A DNA stretch of 64,000 nt from NCBI RefSeq assembly GCF_000336875.1, contig NZ_AOJK01000036.1, positions 61,530 to 125,529 of the forward strand. Direction: 5' to 3'. Both the position numbers and the translations under genes were made by a program. Shown piece after piece: positions 28,339 through 37,191 of the stretch (the first letter of the stretch is position 1; each line of letters starts with the position of its first letter). The notes below the pieces were generated by a model. That model was not told the origin of the DNA. It saw nothing but the letters and a program-made list of their open reading frames with translations, and made no database searches. The stretch is from Halorubrum californiense DSM 19288. GTDB taxonomy: Archaea > Halobacteriota > Halobacteria > Halobacteriales > Haloferacaceae.

Positions 28339-30351
28339 ATGGACGAGTACGAGGGGATAGACGAGGTCGTACACGAGCCGAGCGAGGCGTTCGCGGAGTC
28401 GACGAACGTCGCCGCGTTCATGCGCGAGTACGGGATCGACGACTACGAGGAACTCATCGAGCGTACCACCTCGGACGTCGCGGGCGAGCCCGAATCCGGC
28501 GTCGACTGGTTCTGGGACGAGATCGTCGACTACCTCGACATCGAGTTCTACAGCGACTACGACGCCGTCCGAGACGACGCCGACGGGCCACAGTTCTCCG
28601 ACTGGTACCCGGGCGGCGAGGTCAACGTGGCCCACAACGTCGTCGACCGCCACGCCGCTGTCGACTCGCCCAATCGGAACCGCGTCGCGCTGATCTGGGA
28701 GGGGGAACCCGGCGACGTCCGCGAGATCACCTTCCACGAACTCCGGCGACAGAGCGACCGCGTCGCGAACTACCTGACCGAGGCGGGGATCGAGACCGGC
28801 GACACCGTCGGGCTGTACATGCCGATGGTGCCCGAGGTCGTCGCGATCCTCTACGGCTGTCTCAAGATCGGCGCGATCGCGGTGCCGATCTTCTCCGGGT
28901 TCGGCCGGGAGGCGACCGCGACGCGGCTCGACGACGCGGAGCCCTCGGTGCTGTTCACCGGCGACGGGTTCTACCGGCGCGGCGACGAGGTCCGGCTGAA
29001 AGAGACCGCCGATACGGCGATCGCGGACGCCGGCCACGTCGAGGAGGTGGTGGTGTACGATCGGCTCGGGGCGACTCCGGTGGGTGATTCTGCGGATCCG
29101 GTCCCGTGGAACGACGACCGCGACCGGACGTGGGACGAGGCGGTCGGCTCGCAGCCGTCGACGTACGAGACGAAGCGCCTCCCGAGCGATCAGGAGTCGA
29201 TGCTACTGTACTCGTCCGGCACCACCGGCGAGCCGAAGGGGATCGTCCACACTCATGCGGGCGTCCTCACGCAGTGCGCGAAGGAAATCCACTTCGGCTT
29301 CGACCAGAAGGCCGCCGACCGGTTCTTTTGGGTCTCCGACATCGGCTGGATGATGGGCCCGTGGACGCTGATCGGCAACCACGCGTTCGGCGGCACGGTG
29401 GTGATGTACGAGGGCGCGCCCGACCACCCCGACCCCGACCGCTTCTGGGAGATGATCGACCGACACGGGATCACGCAGTTCGGCATCTCGCCGACCGCGA
29501 TCCGCGCGCTCCGCAAGCACGGAGATGAGTGGGTCGACGGCCACGACCTCTCCTCGCTCCGGATCTTGGGCTCCACCGGCGAGCCGTGGGACCCCGAGTC
29601 GTGGCGCTGGTTCTATGACGCGGTCGGCGGCGGCGAGTGTCCCATCGTCAACATCTCCGGCGGCACCGAGATCTGCGGCTGCTTCCTGATGCCGATGCCG
29701 AACCAATCCCTCAAGCCCTGTACCCTCGGTGGGCCCGGACTCGGGATGGACATCGACATCGTCGACGAGACCGGCGAGTCGGTGATGGACTCGGGGCAAC
29801 GCGGCTACCTCGTCGCGCGCGACTCCTGTCCCTCGATGACGAAGTCGCTGTGGTCGGGCGACGAGCGGTACCTCGACGAGTACTGGTCGACGTGGCCCGA
29901 CCTGTGGGACCACGGCGACTTCGCGCAGAAGGACGAGGACGGCTTCTGGTTCCTCCACGGCCGCGCCGACGACGCGCTCAACGTCGCGGGGCGGAAGGTC
30001 GGCCCGGCCGAGATCGAGGGCGTCCTCATCGACCACGACGCCGTCAACCAGGCCGCCGCGGTCGGCGTGCCCGACGACACCACCGGCACCGCGGTCGTCG
30101 CGTACGTCGTCCTCGAACCGGGCGTGGACCCGAGCGACGACCTCCGCGAGGAGCTCCGGGCGCTGGTTGGGGACGAACACGGCAAGCCGTTCCGCCCGCG
30201 CGAACTGCTGTTCGTCGACGCGTTCCCGAAGACGCAGTCGGGGAAGATCATCCGGCGCGCGATCGAGTCGGTGTACAACGACGAGGACCCGGGCGACCTC
30301 TCGTCGATGGAGAACCCGGAGGCGCTGGAGGCGCTGCGCGACCCCGCCTGA
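28339..30351 (+). CDS. Acetyl-CoA synthetase-like acyl-CoA ligase
   Basis: A 670-residue AMP-forming synthetase of the acetyl/propionyl-CoA synthetase branch. ATP/AMP motifs: 'LLYSSGTTGEPKGIVHTHAG', 'VSDIGWMMGPW', 'GSTGEPWDPESWRWFYD' and 'NISGGTEICGC'; C-terminal 'DDALNVAGRKVGPAEIEG' and 'TQSGKIIRRAIESV' with the catalytic Lys. It makes an acyl-CoA from a short carboxylic acid, ATP and CoA; the chain preference is not certain. The start at 28339 (MDEYEGIDEVVHEPS) is chosen because homology begins there. The frame remains open upstream only because of the lipoprotein remnant. Confidence 0.9.
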   Translation: MDEYEGIDEVVHEPSEAFAESTNVAAFMREYGIDDYEELIERTTSDVAGEPESGVDWFWDEIVDYLDIEFYSDYDAVRDDADGPQFSDWYPGGEVNVAHNVVDRHAAVDSPNRNRVALIWEGEPGDVREITFHELRRQSDRVANYLTEAGIETGDTVGLYMPMVPEVVAILYGCLKIGAIAVPIFSGFGREATATRLDDAEPSVLFTGDGFYRRGDEVRLKETADTAIADAGHVEEVVVYDRLGATPVGDSADPVPWNDDRDRTWDEAVGSQPSTYETKRLPSDQESMLLYSSGTTGEPKGIVHTHAGVLTQCAKEIHFGFDQKAADRFFWVSDIGWMMGPWTLIGNHAFGGTVVMYEGAPDHPDPDRFWEMIDRHGITQFGISPTAIRALRKHGDEWVDGHDLSSLRILGSTGEPWDPESWRWFYDAVGGGECPIVNISGGTEICGCFLMPMPNQSLKPCTLGGPGLGMDIDIVDETGESVMDSGQRGYLVARDSCPSMTKSLWSGDERYLDEYWSTWPDLWDHGDFAQKDEDGFWFLHGRADDALNVAGRKVGPAEIEGVLIDHDAVNQAAAVGVPDDTTGTAVVAYVVLEPGVDPSDDLREELRALVGDEHGKPFRPRELLFVDAFPKTQSGKIIRRAIESVYNDEDPGDLSSMENPEALEALRDPA

Positions 30352-30383
30352 GCGCTTCGAACGGTTCCGTCCGCCTCGTCACC

Positions 30384-30854
30384 TCAGGCGGTCGCGTCCG
30401 CTACCGCCTCGGCGAGCGCGTCGTAGTCCGGCTCCCGTCCGGCGTTCTCCGCGAGCCAGCGGTACGTCACGGTCCCGTCCGCGTCGATCACGAAGACGGC
30501 GCGCTGCGCGACGGTCTCGACGCCGTAGTGTTCGAAGTCCTCGATCACGTCGTACGCCGCTATCGCGCGGTGGTCCGGGTCGCCCACGAGCGCGAACGGC
30601 AGGTCGTACTGGACGCGGTACGCGCCGAGCGCGTGCGGCAGGTCGGTGCTCACGCCGAATAGGGTACAGTCGTCGCGGTCGAACCCGTCGCGCAGCGCCT
30701 CCATCTCGTCGGTACAGGTGTTCGAGAAGGCGGCGGGGAAGAAGGCGAGCACGACCGGTTCGTCGCCGAGGTGATCGGCGAGTTCGAACGGCTCGATGTC
30801 GCCGTCAACGAGCGATCCGGTGAAGTCGGGGGCGTCGTCGCCGACGTCTGGCAT
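30384..30854 (-). CDS. Peroxiredoxin (AhpC/TSA, BCP-like)
   Basis: A 156-residue thioredoxin-fold peroxidase that reduces hydroperoxides. The peroxidatic cysteine is Cys47 in 'FFPAAFSNTCTDEME'; Cys63 (RDDCTLFGVS) is a possible resolving residue. Other family features are 'ELADHLGDEPVVLAFF', 'YDLPFALVGDP' and 'AVFVIDADGTVTYRW'. Start at the ATG at 30854, which gives the normal family start 'VGDDAPDF'. It is convergent with the synthetase gene (32 bp apart). Confidence 0.92.
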   Translation of the reverse strand: MPDVGDDAPDFTGSLVDGDIEPFELADHLGDEPVVLAFFPAAFSNTCTDEMEALRDGFDRDDCTLFGVSTDLPHALGAYRVQYDLPFALVGDPDHRAIAAYDVIEDFEHYGVETVAQRAVFVIDADGTVTYRWLAENAGREPDYDALAEAVADATA

Positions 30855-31004
30855 ACCGGACCCTCGTCGGCCGCGCGTATCACCGTTTCGACGGCGGAAC
30901 CCGGGCGGGATCCGAGCCATCGCCCACCGAATTCGGCGGCAACCGGTGGCTCCTCGTCGAGCGATCCGGGGGGAATCAAGTGGGTCGACGACGAACGCCC
31001 GTCG

Positions 31005-31922
31005 ATGTCCCGCCCTCCACGCGGCCCCTCCCGTCGACGGACGGTACTGCTCGCTTCGGCAGCGTCGCTGACGGCGCTGTCGGGCTGTCTCACCGGCGAC
31101 CGCGAGACGGATCCCCGTTCACGAACGGTGCTCCGGCTCGACGAGGCCTCGCCGGTCGGCGTCTCGAACGAGTTTAGCACGCCGGTCGACGCCGTCGGGC
31201 ACGCGGGACGGGGCGCCGTCAGGACCGCGATCGGCGGCGGAGAAGGCACCGTGGACGGATACTACGGGCCCGACGTCTCGGCGCCGTACGTCGTCACCGA
31301 CGACGCCGAGTACTACCGGATCGCGACGGAGACGGTCCGAGCCGTCGCGGCGCCGGGCTACGCGTACACGGTGGAAGTCGAGCCCCTCGACTCGTTTTTC
31401 TTCGGTCCCCCGTCGAGCGCGTCGTTCGCGGACCTGCCGGATCGCGATCGGGACGCCGTCCGCGACGCGATCGGAGACGCGTCGCTCGTCCACGCGCCGC
31501 ATTACACGCCGTTCGGGGTCACCTTCGCGTACGCGTCCGCCGAGCGGCGGGAGCGTTCCCGATTCGTGCCCGAGAACGACGGGCAACGGGTCGCGTGGGA
31601 CGGCGAACTGCTCCGGTTCTCGTTCGACGAAGAGCGGTCGGTCGAGGTGCGGACCGTCGCCGTCAGCGCCGACCGCGTCGCCTCGTCGCAGCGCGACTTC
31701 CGCGAGACCGTCGGTGAGGCGCGCGGCCGCTCGCTCGACGACCCGACCGGGGACCAGCAGGAAGTCCTCGACGCGGCGATCGACTCCGAGTACGCGGAGG
31801 TCCCTCCACACTCCGACGCGTTCGCGGCCGTTATCGACGCCGTCTCGACGGACGACGGAGTCGTACCGCTCGTCCGCTACGACGGCGACTGGTACTTCGC
31901 GCAGCTCGCTCGCCCCGACTGA
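31005..31922 (+). CDS. Tat-exported lipoprotein of unknown function
   Basis: A 305-residue predicted lipoprotein. The signal is SRRRTVLLASAASLTALSGC: Tat-type RRR, hydrophobic core and an LSGC lipobox at about residue 28. The mature part is acidic and contains repeated aromatic stretches ('DAEYYRIATETVRAVAAPGY', 'HAPHYTPFGVTFAYASAE', 'DGDWYFAQLARPD'). It is a haloarchaeal family without a named function, probably facing the outside of the membrane. The ATG at 31005 is immediately before the signal; upstream in-frame codons are antisense to the peroxiredoxin gene. Confidence 0.75.
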   Translation: MSRPPRGPSRRRTVLLASAASLTALSGCLTGDRETDPRSRTVLRLDEASPVGVSNEFSTPVDAVGHAGRGAVRTAIGGGEGTVDGYYGPDVSAPYVVTDDAEYYRIATETVRAVAAPGYAYTVEVEPLDSFFFGPPSSASFADLPDRDRDAVRDAIGDASLVHAPHYTPFGVTFAYASAERRERSRFVPENDGQRVAWDGELLRFSFDEERSVEVRTVAVSADRVASSQRDFRETVGEARGRSLDDPTGDQQEVLDAAIDSEYAEVPPHSDAFAAVIDAVSTDDGVVPLVRYDGDWYFAQLARPD

Positions 31923-32003
31923 TCCGCTCGCCTCGTCGCGGCCGCGCGACGATCCGACGAGGCAAAAAGACTATAGTCGCCACAGGGCTACAGCGGAATA
32001 GAG

Positions 32004-32288
32004 ATGATAAGTGCGACACCACTGATCGGCGGCATTCCGGCGGGGCCGGAGCTCCTCATCATCCTGCTCGTGCTGGTCCTGCTGTTCGGCGCGAACAAGA
32101 TCCCGAAGCTCGCCCGGTCGACCGGCCAGGCGATGGGAGAGTTCAAGAAGGGCCGCGAACAGGTCGAAGAGGAACTGAAAGACATGCAAGACGGCGAGAC
32201 GGCGGACTCGACGCTCGACGACGAGGACGACGACCTCGACGAGCTCGACGAGCTCGAGACCGAGACCGACAAGGAAACCAGCGCGTAA
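32004..32288 (+). CDS. tatA: Sec-independent translocase TatA/E subunit
   Basis: A 94-residue TatA-type protein, the pore-forming component of the Tat pathway used by most secreted haloarchaeal proteins. One N-terminal membrane helix 'ELLIILLVLVLLFGANKIPK' has the FG(A)xKIP hinge; an amphipathic helix follows (LARSTGQAMGEFKKGREQ), then an acidic Asp/Glu tail. A Tat-lipoprotein gene is upstream on the same strand, but no tatC is in the window. Confidence 0.92.
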   Translation: MISATPLIGGIPAGPELLIILLVLVLLFGANKIPKLARSTGQAMGEFKKGREQVEEELKDMQDGETADSTLDDEDDDLDELDELETETDKETSA

Positions 32289-32340
32289 GCCGGCCCCTCC
32301 GCCGACCGATCCCAGCCGTCCCGTTTTCTCCACCCGTTCT

Positions 32341-32413
32341 GGGCGCGTGGCCTAGCGGACAGGGCGAGAGGTTCCTAACCTCTCGATCGCGGGTTCGAAT
32401 CCCGTCGCGCCCG
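32341..32413 (+). tRNA. tRNA-Arg (anticodon CCT)
   Basis: A 73-nt cloverleaf. The acceptor stem gggcgcg pairs perfectly with cgcgccc at 32406-32412. The D-arm includes gcct and agggc, and the anticodon stem agagg/cctct encloses the loop ttcctaa (anticodon CCT, reading AGG). The T-arm is gcggg-ttcgaat-cccgt. A 5-nt variable loop (cgatc) is present. No intron and no encoded CCA. The discriminator base is G. The 3' side of the acceptor is part of a longer inverted repeat. Confidence 0.95.
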
Positions 32414-32444
32414 TGACTTCGCTCCGCTCCGTCACGGGCGCGAC
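32404..32444. repeat. 14-bp inverted repeat overlapping the tRNA 3' end
   Basis: Arm gtcgcgcccgtgac (32404-32417), which includes the acceptor 3' strand, is a perfect reverse complement of gtcacgggcgcgac (32431-32444), with a 13-nt loop. In the precursor this hairpin would compete with the acceptor stem. A second, weaker hairpin with arms tccacgc/gcgtgga (32449-32455 and 32475-32481) follows. It may be a processing or termination signal, or the copied end of an integrated element. Confidence 0.8.
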
Positions 32445-32539
32445 TGGCTCCACGCTCGCTCACTGCGTTCGCTCGCGTGGATCCCGCCGCGCCCTCGCGG
32501 AGCAATTCGCCTTCTCGCTTCTGACCACTCGAACGCGTC

Positions 32540-33244
32540 TCACTCCGATTCTTCGCCGAGTCGCGGGAACGAGTGCGACGCGAGCGCGACCGATCCGACC
32601 GCGATGGCGAGCGTCGCGGCCGCCAACCCGAGGCCGGGCTCGTACAGCAGCGGCGGGTGGTAACCGAACCCGTAGTCGACGACGGCGTTCGCGACGCCGA
32701 GCGCGAGCGCCGTCGCGAGCGCGCCGCGAGTGGTCCGACCGAACGCAGGGAACAGCAGCGCGAGCCCCACGAACAACAGGTGGGTGCCGATCACGCCCCA
32801 GTAGTAGATCCAAGCGTCGGGCGCGGCGACGTACTCGCCGAACGCGAGGTTAAGCGAGACGAGCGGCCAGACGCCGAACTGGACCAGCCAGACGAACGCG
32901 AGCGTGTGGAGGTACGCCAGTCCTCGCGACGCGGGGGCCTCCGCGACGACGTCGCCGCCGCGTCGCACGGTCCTGACGAGAGTCACGAGGACGATACCCC
33001 CGAGCGCGACGGCGACCGCCGAGTCCGCGTACAGCGGCCAGAGCGCGACCGGCACCTCACCAGCGGTCGGCGCGTAGTACCCGATCCCCACCGCGAGCAT
33101 GAACGCAGTGAACGCGCAGACGGCGGCGAGGCTCCGCGGCGTCCCGAGCAGTTCCTCGGCGATCGCCGCCCTGACCCGCCGCCTGACCGCCGGTCGGCGG
33201 AGTCGTCGAAGTCGACGGAGTCGCTCGGCCCGTGACACGGTCAC
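32540..33244 (-). CDS. DUF1405 family membrane protein
   Basis: A 234-residue membrane protein with an Arg-rich N-terminal 25 residues (RAERLRRLRRLRRPAV) and about six hydrophobic helices. Family features are 'FMLAVGIGYYAP' after the first helix, 'LWPLYADSAVAVAL', 'LAYLHTLAFVWLVQFGVWPL' and 'YYWGVIGTHLLFVGLALLFP', matching the DUF1405/YpjA family of uncharacterised proteins. The start is GTG at 33244. A TATA-like 'attttaga' lies about 20-27 bp upstream on the minus strand. It is divergent from the pilus ATPase gene. Confidence 0.85.
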   Translation of the reverse strand: MTVSRAERLRRLRRLRRPAVRRRVRAAIAEELLGTPRSLAAVCAFTAFMLAVGIGYYAPTAGEVPVALWPLYADSAVAVALGGIVLVTLVRTVRRGGDVVAEAPASRGLAYLHTLAFVWLVQFGVWPLVSLNLAFGEYVAAPDAWIYYWGVIGTHLLFVGLALLFPAFGRTTRGALATALALGVANAVVDYGFGYHPPLLYEPGLGLAAATLAIAVGSVALASHSFPRLGEESE

Positions 33245-33345
33245 CGATCGGTGCGCAGGGGTCTAAAATCCGCCCGTCGCGGACGATTATCAATCGCGGT
33301 GTTTTGCGAGACACCTTTTTCAACGGATGCGCCGTTCCTCAGACC

Positions 33346-36300
33346 ATGGCCAACGAGGACGCCGAGCGGTCCGCCCCCCGATCCGGTCCCGAGGGCGATC
33401 GATCGGCGTCCGACGCGGTAGAGGCGGACGCGGAGGACGTGACGGACGCGGAGGACGTGACGGACGCGGAGGACGTGACGGACGCAGAGGATGCGGGTGC
33501 GGCGGCGGACGCGGACGCAACCGAATCGGACGCGGACACAACTGAACCGGACGCGGACACAACCGAATCGGACGCAGAACCGGTGGAAGGACCCGAGACA
33601 GACGTTCCCGACGACGGGACGTCCGAACTCCCGCTGTCCGGCGAGCGGGACGGAACGAGCGACGGCGAACCGGTCGTCACCGATCGGTACACTTGGCGAT
33701 CGCTGCTCGCGGAGCGGGGACGCGAGGACGCCGCGGAGCGGGTGTACGCCGACGTGCCGGACGCGCCGGTCGTCCCGGCGGACGCCGTCGCGCTCCACCG
33801 GCCGAACGGCGTCGACCGGGTCGTTCGCGCCCCGGGCGTCGACGAGCCCTTCGAAGCGGACGGCGAGACTGACGTCCCCGGTCACGGTACCCCTGAACGG
33901 GGCACGCTCGTGGTCGGCACCGACGCCGTCGTCCTCGACGGCGCCGCCGTCGTGCCGACCGGTGAACGTCGGGCGGCACCCCCGGCGACCGGTGAGGGCG
34001 ACGAAGGCGGGGACGACGATGCCGAGTCGGACCAGGTCGAATCGGAGACTGACGGGGACGAACCGGAACCGGACCAGAGTGAACCGGAGCCGGAAGAAGC
34101 CGAGACGGAACCGGAAAGCAACGAGACTGAGCCGGACCACGGCGTCTCCGGCGTCGTCGTCGCGTCCGGCGAGGACGTCGAGTCCGTGCCGTCGCGCGCG
34201 CCGACGCCGGAGGAGTGGGATCGCGTCGACTTCGATCCGGCGGCGCTCCTCGGGTTCGCCCCGAGCGAGACGGAGTACCGGTTCCGCGCGGCCGCCGCGG
34301 TCGGCGATGTCCTCTGGGACATGTGCGCGGCCCGGTACGACCCCTACTCGGTCCCCGTGTTGAAAGGGTACTACACGTGGGACGACTACCGCGAGGAGTT
34401 CTTCCTCGACGAGGACGGGAACCCGCCGACCGAGGAGAACGAGGAGGGCGAGGAGGAGCCGCTCTCGTTCACGCACGAGGACAAGACCGAGGCGCTCGGC
34501 TTCGACCCGGACCGAACGGAGGAACTGCTCGGCGCGGGCGGCGAGGCCGCGGCCGACCTCGCCGACCTCGTCGACGAGCGGACCGTGGACGTCAACCCGG
34601 AGGTCGACGAGGACGCGTTCTTTTCGACCGACGAGGGTCACACCACGCTGACGAACCGGTACGACCTGGAGAAGGCGGTGCCGATGCCGAAGAAGACCCA
34701 CTTCCGCGAGGAGGAGCGCTACTGGGTGAACAAGCCGTACGCGTTCGTCATCGTCTTTCGGTCGCGGAAAGAGAACGAGGCGAAGTACTACGCCGTCCAG
34801 CCGTACCGGACGGAGATCGAGACGGACCTCACGGAGTTCCTGACCGGCAAGCTCCGGACGTCGATCAAGTACGCGGACGAGTCGATCGCGGGCGGCGACG
34901 AGGCGTTCCGCGAGGAGGTGATAGTCGAGGAGGCGCGCACGCTGCTCGACCGCTACGGGCTCTACGAGGACGACGGCGAGGAGCGGGGGATCGCGGACGC
35001 GCTGGTCGACCGGTTCGGCGTCGACCCGACGGAGGGGATCGCCGGCCGGATCGCGGAGTCGCTGGGGTACGAGCCGCCGATCGAGTCGCCCGACGACCCG
35101 CCGAAGATCAGCGCCCGGCCGGAGCCCGCGGTGCTCGCGGAGGACTCGCGGACGCTCTCCGCCCACCATGTCGAGAAGCTGCTGTACTACCTCAAGCGCG
35201 ACTTCGTCGGCTACGAGCGGATCGACCCGATCAAGTACGACATCAACGTCGAGGACATCTCCTGTGACGGGTACGACTCCCCCGTCTTCGTCTACCACTC
35301 CGAGTACGAGCAGATCATCACCAACGTCTACCACGGCACCGACGAGCTGGACGACTTCGTCGTGAAGCTCGCACAGCGCTCCGGGAAGGGGATCTCGAAG
35401 CGCCGGCCGCAGGTGGACGCCACGCTCCCGGACGGCTCGCGCGCCCAGCTCACGCTCGGCCGCGAGGTGTCCGACCACGGGACCAACTACACGATCCGCC
35501 AGTTCAACGACGTTCCCTTCACCCCGATCGACCTGATCAACTGGAAGACGTTCTCGCTCGACGAAATGGCGTTCCTCTGGCTCTCCATCGAGAACCACAA
35601 GAGTCTGATCTTCGCGGGCGGCACCGCGTCCGGGAAGACGACGAGCCTGAACGCCGTCTCGCTGTTCATCCCCTCGAACGCGAAGATCGTCTCCATCGAG
35701 GACACCCGCGAGGTGGAGCTGCCCCAGCGCAACTGGATCGCCTCCGTCACGCGTCCTTCCTTCTCCGACGACGACAAGGGCGACATCGACGAGTTCGACC
35801 TGCTGGAGGCCGCGCTCCGCCAGCGTCCCGACTACATCGTGATGGGCGAGATCCGCGGCGAGGAGGGCCGCACCGCCTTCCAGGTGATGTCGACCGGCCA
35901 CACCACCTACACCACGTTCCACGCCGACTCCGTCGGCGAGGTGCTCAAGCGGTTCACCACCGACCCGATCAACGTCTCGAAGACGATGTTCACGGCGCTC
36001 GATCTGGTCTCCATCCAGACGTCGACCCGCGTTCAGGGGAAGAAGGTACGCCGGAACAAGTCGATCACCGAGATCAACCACTACGACGCCGAGAACGACG
36101 AGATCAACGTTCAGGACGTGTTCCAGTGGCAGGCGGAGACGGACGAGTTCCTCCAGATGGGCGACTCGAACACCCTCGAAGACATCATGTTCGACCGCGG
36201 CTGGAGCCGGGCGACCCTCGACGAAGAGCTGCGCAAGCGACGGGTCGTGCTGGCGTACCTCATCGACCGCGGGCTCAACAGCTACGCGCAGGTGGCGGCG

Positions 36301-37164
36301 ACGTTCCAGGCGTTCATCAACGACCCGGAGACGGTCCTCGCGCTGATGGCCAACGACGAGCTGGAGCGCTCGCTGGAGGACCTCCGCGAGATGGAGTCCG
36401 TGCTGATCAACGTCGACCGCGAGAAGGAGGAGCTGGTCCCCCGCCCGACGCCCGACGACGACGGCGAGACGGAGGCCGCGGAGATACTCGACGCGGCGGA
36501 GGACCTCTTCGAGACGTACCGCGGCGAGGTGCCCGACTCGGTCGCCGACGCGCTCTTGGAGATGACCCACGCCGCCGACGTCGAGGCCGCCCCGGCGGGC
36601 GACCGCGAGGCGCTCGCCGAGACGGCCCGCGAGGCGGACGCGGCGTCCGGGAGCGCGGCCGGCCCGGAGGCGGCGACGGGGGGCGAGCCCGCCGCCGCGG
36701 ACGCCGATGCGCCCGACGCTTCCGCGGCCGAAGCTGGCCGGTCTGGCGTCCAGTCACCGGACCCCGCACACGGCGACTTCGAGGGCGTCTCCGAGGCGGC
36801 GGAGACGCCCGCGGGCGACGGATCTGGCGATCAAGACCGGATCGATTTCGAGGAGCCGTTCGACGAGGGGGTCGACGTACTCGCGGCGCCCGAGGGGGGG
36901 CCGGAGAGCGGCGCAGCGCCCGATACCGACGCGCCCCCCGACCCTGACGCGGAACCGGCCCCCGACGTGAGCAGGGGATTCAGCGCGGCGGACCCCGTCG
37001 CCGACGAGGCCTCCGGCGAGGTCGACGACGAGGGATCGGCCGGGGCCGACGGAGAGATCAACGAGGGGAACGACACCGAGGAGACGGACGAGGCTGACGA
37101 CGGATCGGCCGAAGAGATCGACGACTGGGGGTTCGACGCCGTCGAGCCCGCGGAGGACGGGTGA
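33346..37164 (+). CDS. Type IV pilus/archaellum-like secretion ATPase with acidic extensions
   Basis: A 1272-residue hexameric secretion ATPase of the FlaI/PilB/TadA superfamily. Residues 1 to about 290 are very acidic and repeat-rich; the conserved N-terminal domain follows (about 290-700, 'FYTWDDYREEF'-like 'KGYYTWDDYREEFFLDEDG'); the catalytic core has Walker A 'FAGGTASGKTTSLNA' (Lys764), Walker B 'YIVMGEIRGEEGRTAF' (about 828-843), and 'STGHTTYTTFHADS' with the His box. The last about 220 residues are another acidic, Ala/Glu/Asp-rich tail. FlaI-type ATPases are about 500-600 residues, so half of this protein is extra. It energises pilus assembly with the following TadC-like gene. ATG at 33346. 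Confidence 0.93.
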   Translation: MANEDAERSAPRSGPEGDRSASDAVEADAEDVTDAEDVTDAEDVTDAEDAGAAADADATESDADTTEPDADTTESDAEPVEGPETDVPDDGTSELPLSGERDGTSDGEPVVTDRYTWRSLLAERGREDAAERVYADVPDAPVVPADAVALHRPNGVDRVVRAPGVDEPFEADGETDVPGHGTPERGTLVVGTDAVVLDGAAVVPTGERRAAPPATGEGDEGGDDDAESDQVESETDGDEPEPDQSEPEPEEAETEPESNETEPDHGVSGVVVASGEDVESVPSRAPTPEEWDRVDFDPAALLGFAPSETEYRFRAAAAVGDVLWDMCAARYDPYSVPVLKGYYTWDDYREEFFLDEDGNPPTEENEEGEEEPLSFTHEDKTEALGFDPDRTEELLGAGGEAAADLADLVDERTVDVNPEVDEDAFFSTDEGHTTLTNRYDLEKAVPMPKKTHFREEERYWVNKPYAFVIVFRSRKENEAKYYAVQPYRTEIETDLTEFLTGKLRTSIKYADESIAGGDEAFREEVIVEEARTLLDRYGLYEDDGEERGIADALVDRFGVDPTEGIAGRIAESLGYEPPIESPDDPPKISARPEPAVLAEDSRTLSAHHVEKLLYYLKRDFVGYERIDPIKYDINVEDISCDGYDSPVFVYHSEYEQIITNVYHGTDELDDFVVKLAQRSGKGISKRRPQVDATLPDGSRAQLTLGREVSDHGTNYTIRQFNDVPFTPIDLINWKTFSLDEMAFLWLSIENHKSLIFAGGTASGKTTSLNAVSLFIPSNAKIVSIEDTREVELPQRNWIASVTRPSFSDDDKGDIDEFDLLEAALRQRPDYIVMGEIRGEEGRTAFQVMSTGHTTYTTFHADSVGEVLKRFTTDPINVSKTMFTALDLVSIQTSTRVQGKKVRRNKSITEINHYDAENDEINVQDVFQWQAETDEFLQMGDSNTLEDIMFDRGWSRATLDEELRKRRVVLAYLIDRGLNSYAQVAATFQAFINDPETVLALMANDELERSLEDLREMESVLINVDREKEELVPRPTPDDDGETEAAEILDAAEDLFETYRGEVPDSVADALLEMTHAADVEAAPAGDREALAETAREADAASGSAAGPEAATGGEPAAADADAPDASAAEAGRSGVQSPDPAHGDFEGVSEAAETPAGDGSGDQDRIDFEEPFDEGVDVLAAPEGGPESGAAPDTDAPPDPDAEPAPDVSRGFSAADPVADEASGEVDDEGSAGADGEINEGNDTEETDEADDGSAEEIDDWGFDAVEPAEDG
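33430..33489 (+). repeat. 18-bp coding tandem repeat in the pilus ATPase
   Basis: Three identical 18-bp units (starting 33430, 33448 and 33466) and part of a fourth encode 'AEDVTD' repeated. The unit is a multiple of three, so copy-number change alters only the length of the acidic N-terminal region. Confidence 0.9.
33517..33579 (+). repeat. 21-bp coding tandem repeat in the pilus ATPase
   Basis: Three imperfect 21-bp units (33517-33537, 33538-33558, 33559-33579) encode 'ATESDAD', 'TTEPDAD' and 'TTESDAE'. It lies 28 bp after the 18-bp repeat, in the same acidic linker. Confidence 0.85.
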
Positions 37165-37191
37165 CCCCATGCCCGCCGTGAGGGCCGCGCC

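Noticed and set aside
28024-30351. A 775-residue acyl-CoA synthetase with an N-terminal lipoprotein signal.
   Set aside because: The synthetase starts normally at 28339. The upstream part matches a lipoprotein fragment and is kept open by a lost stop.
33430-33579. CRISPR or mobile repeat inside the ATPase gene.
   Set aside because: The 18- and 21-bp units are in-frame coding repeats for an acidic linker.
33241-36570. A 1109-codon open frame on the minus strand opposite the pilus ATPase.
   Set aside because: It is a shadow frame of a GC-rich gene: Arg-, Val- and Gly-biased composition, no motifs, and the opposite strand has a clear ATPase with all catalytic motifs.
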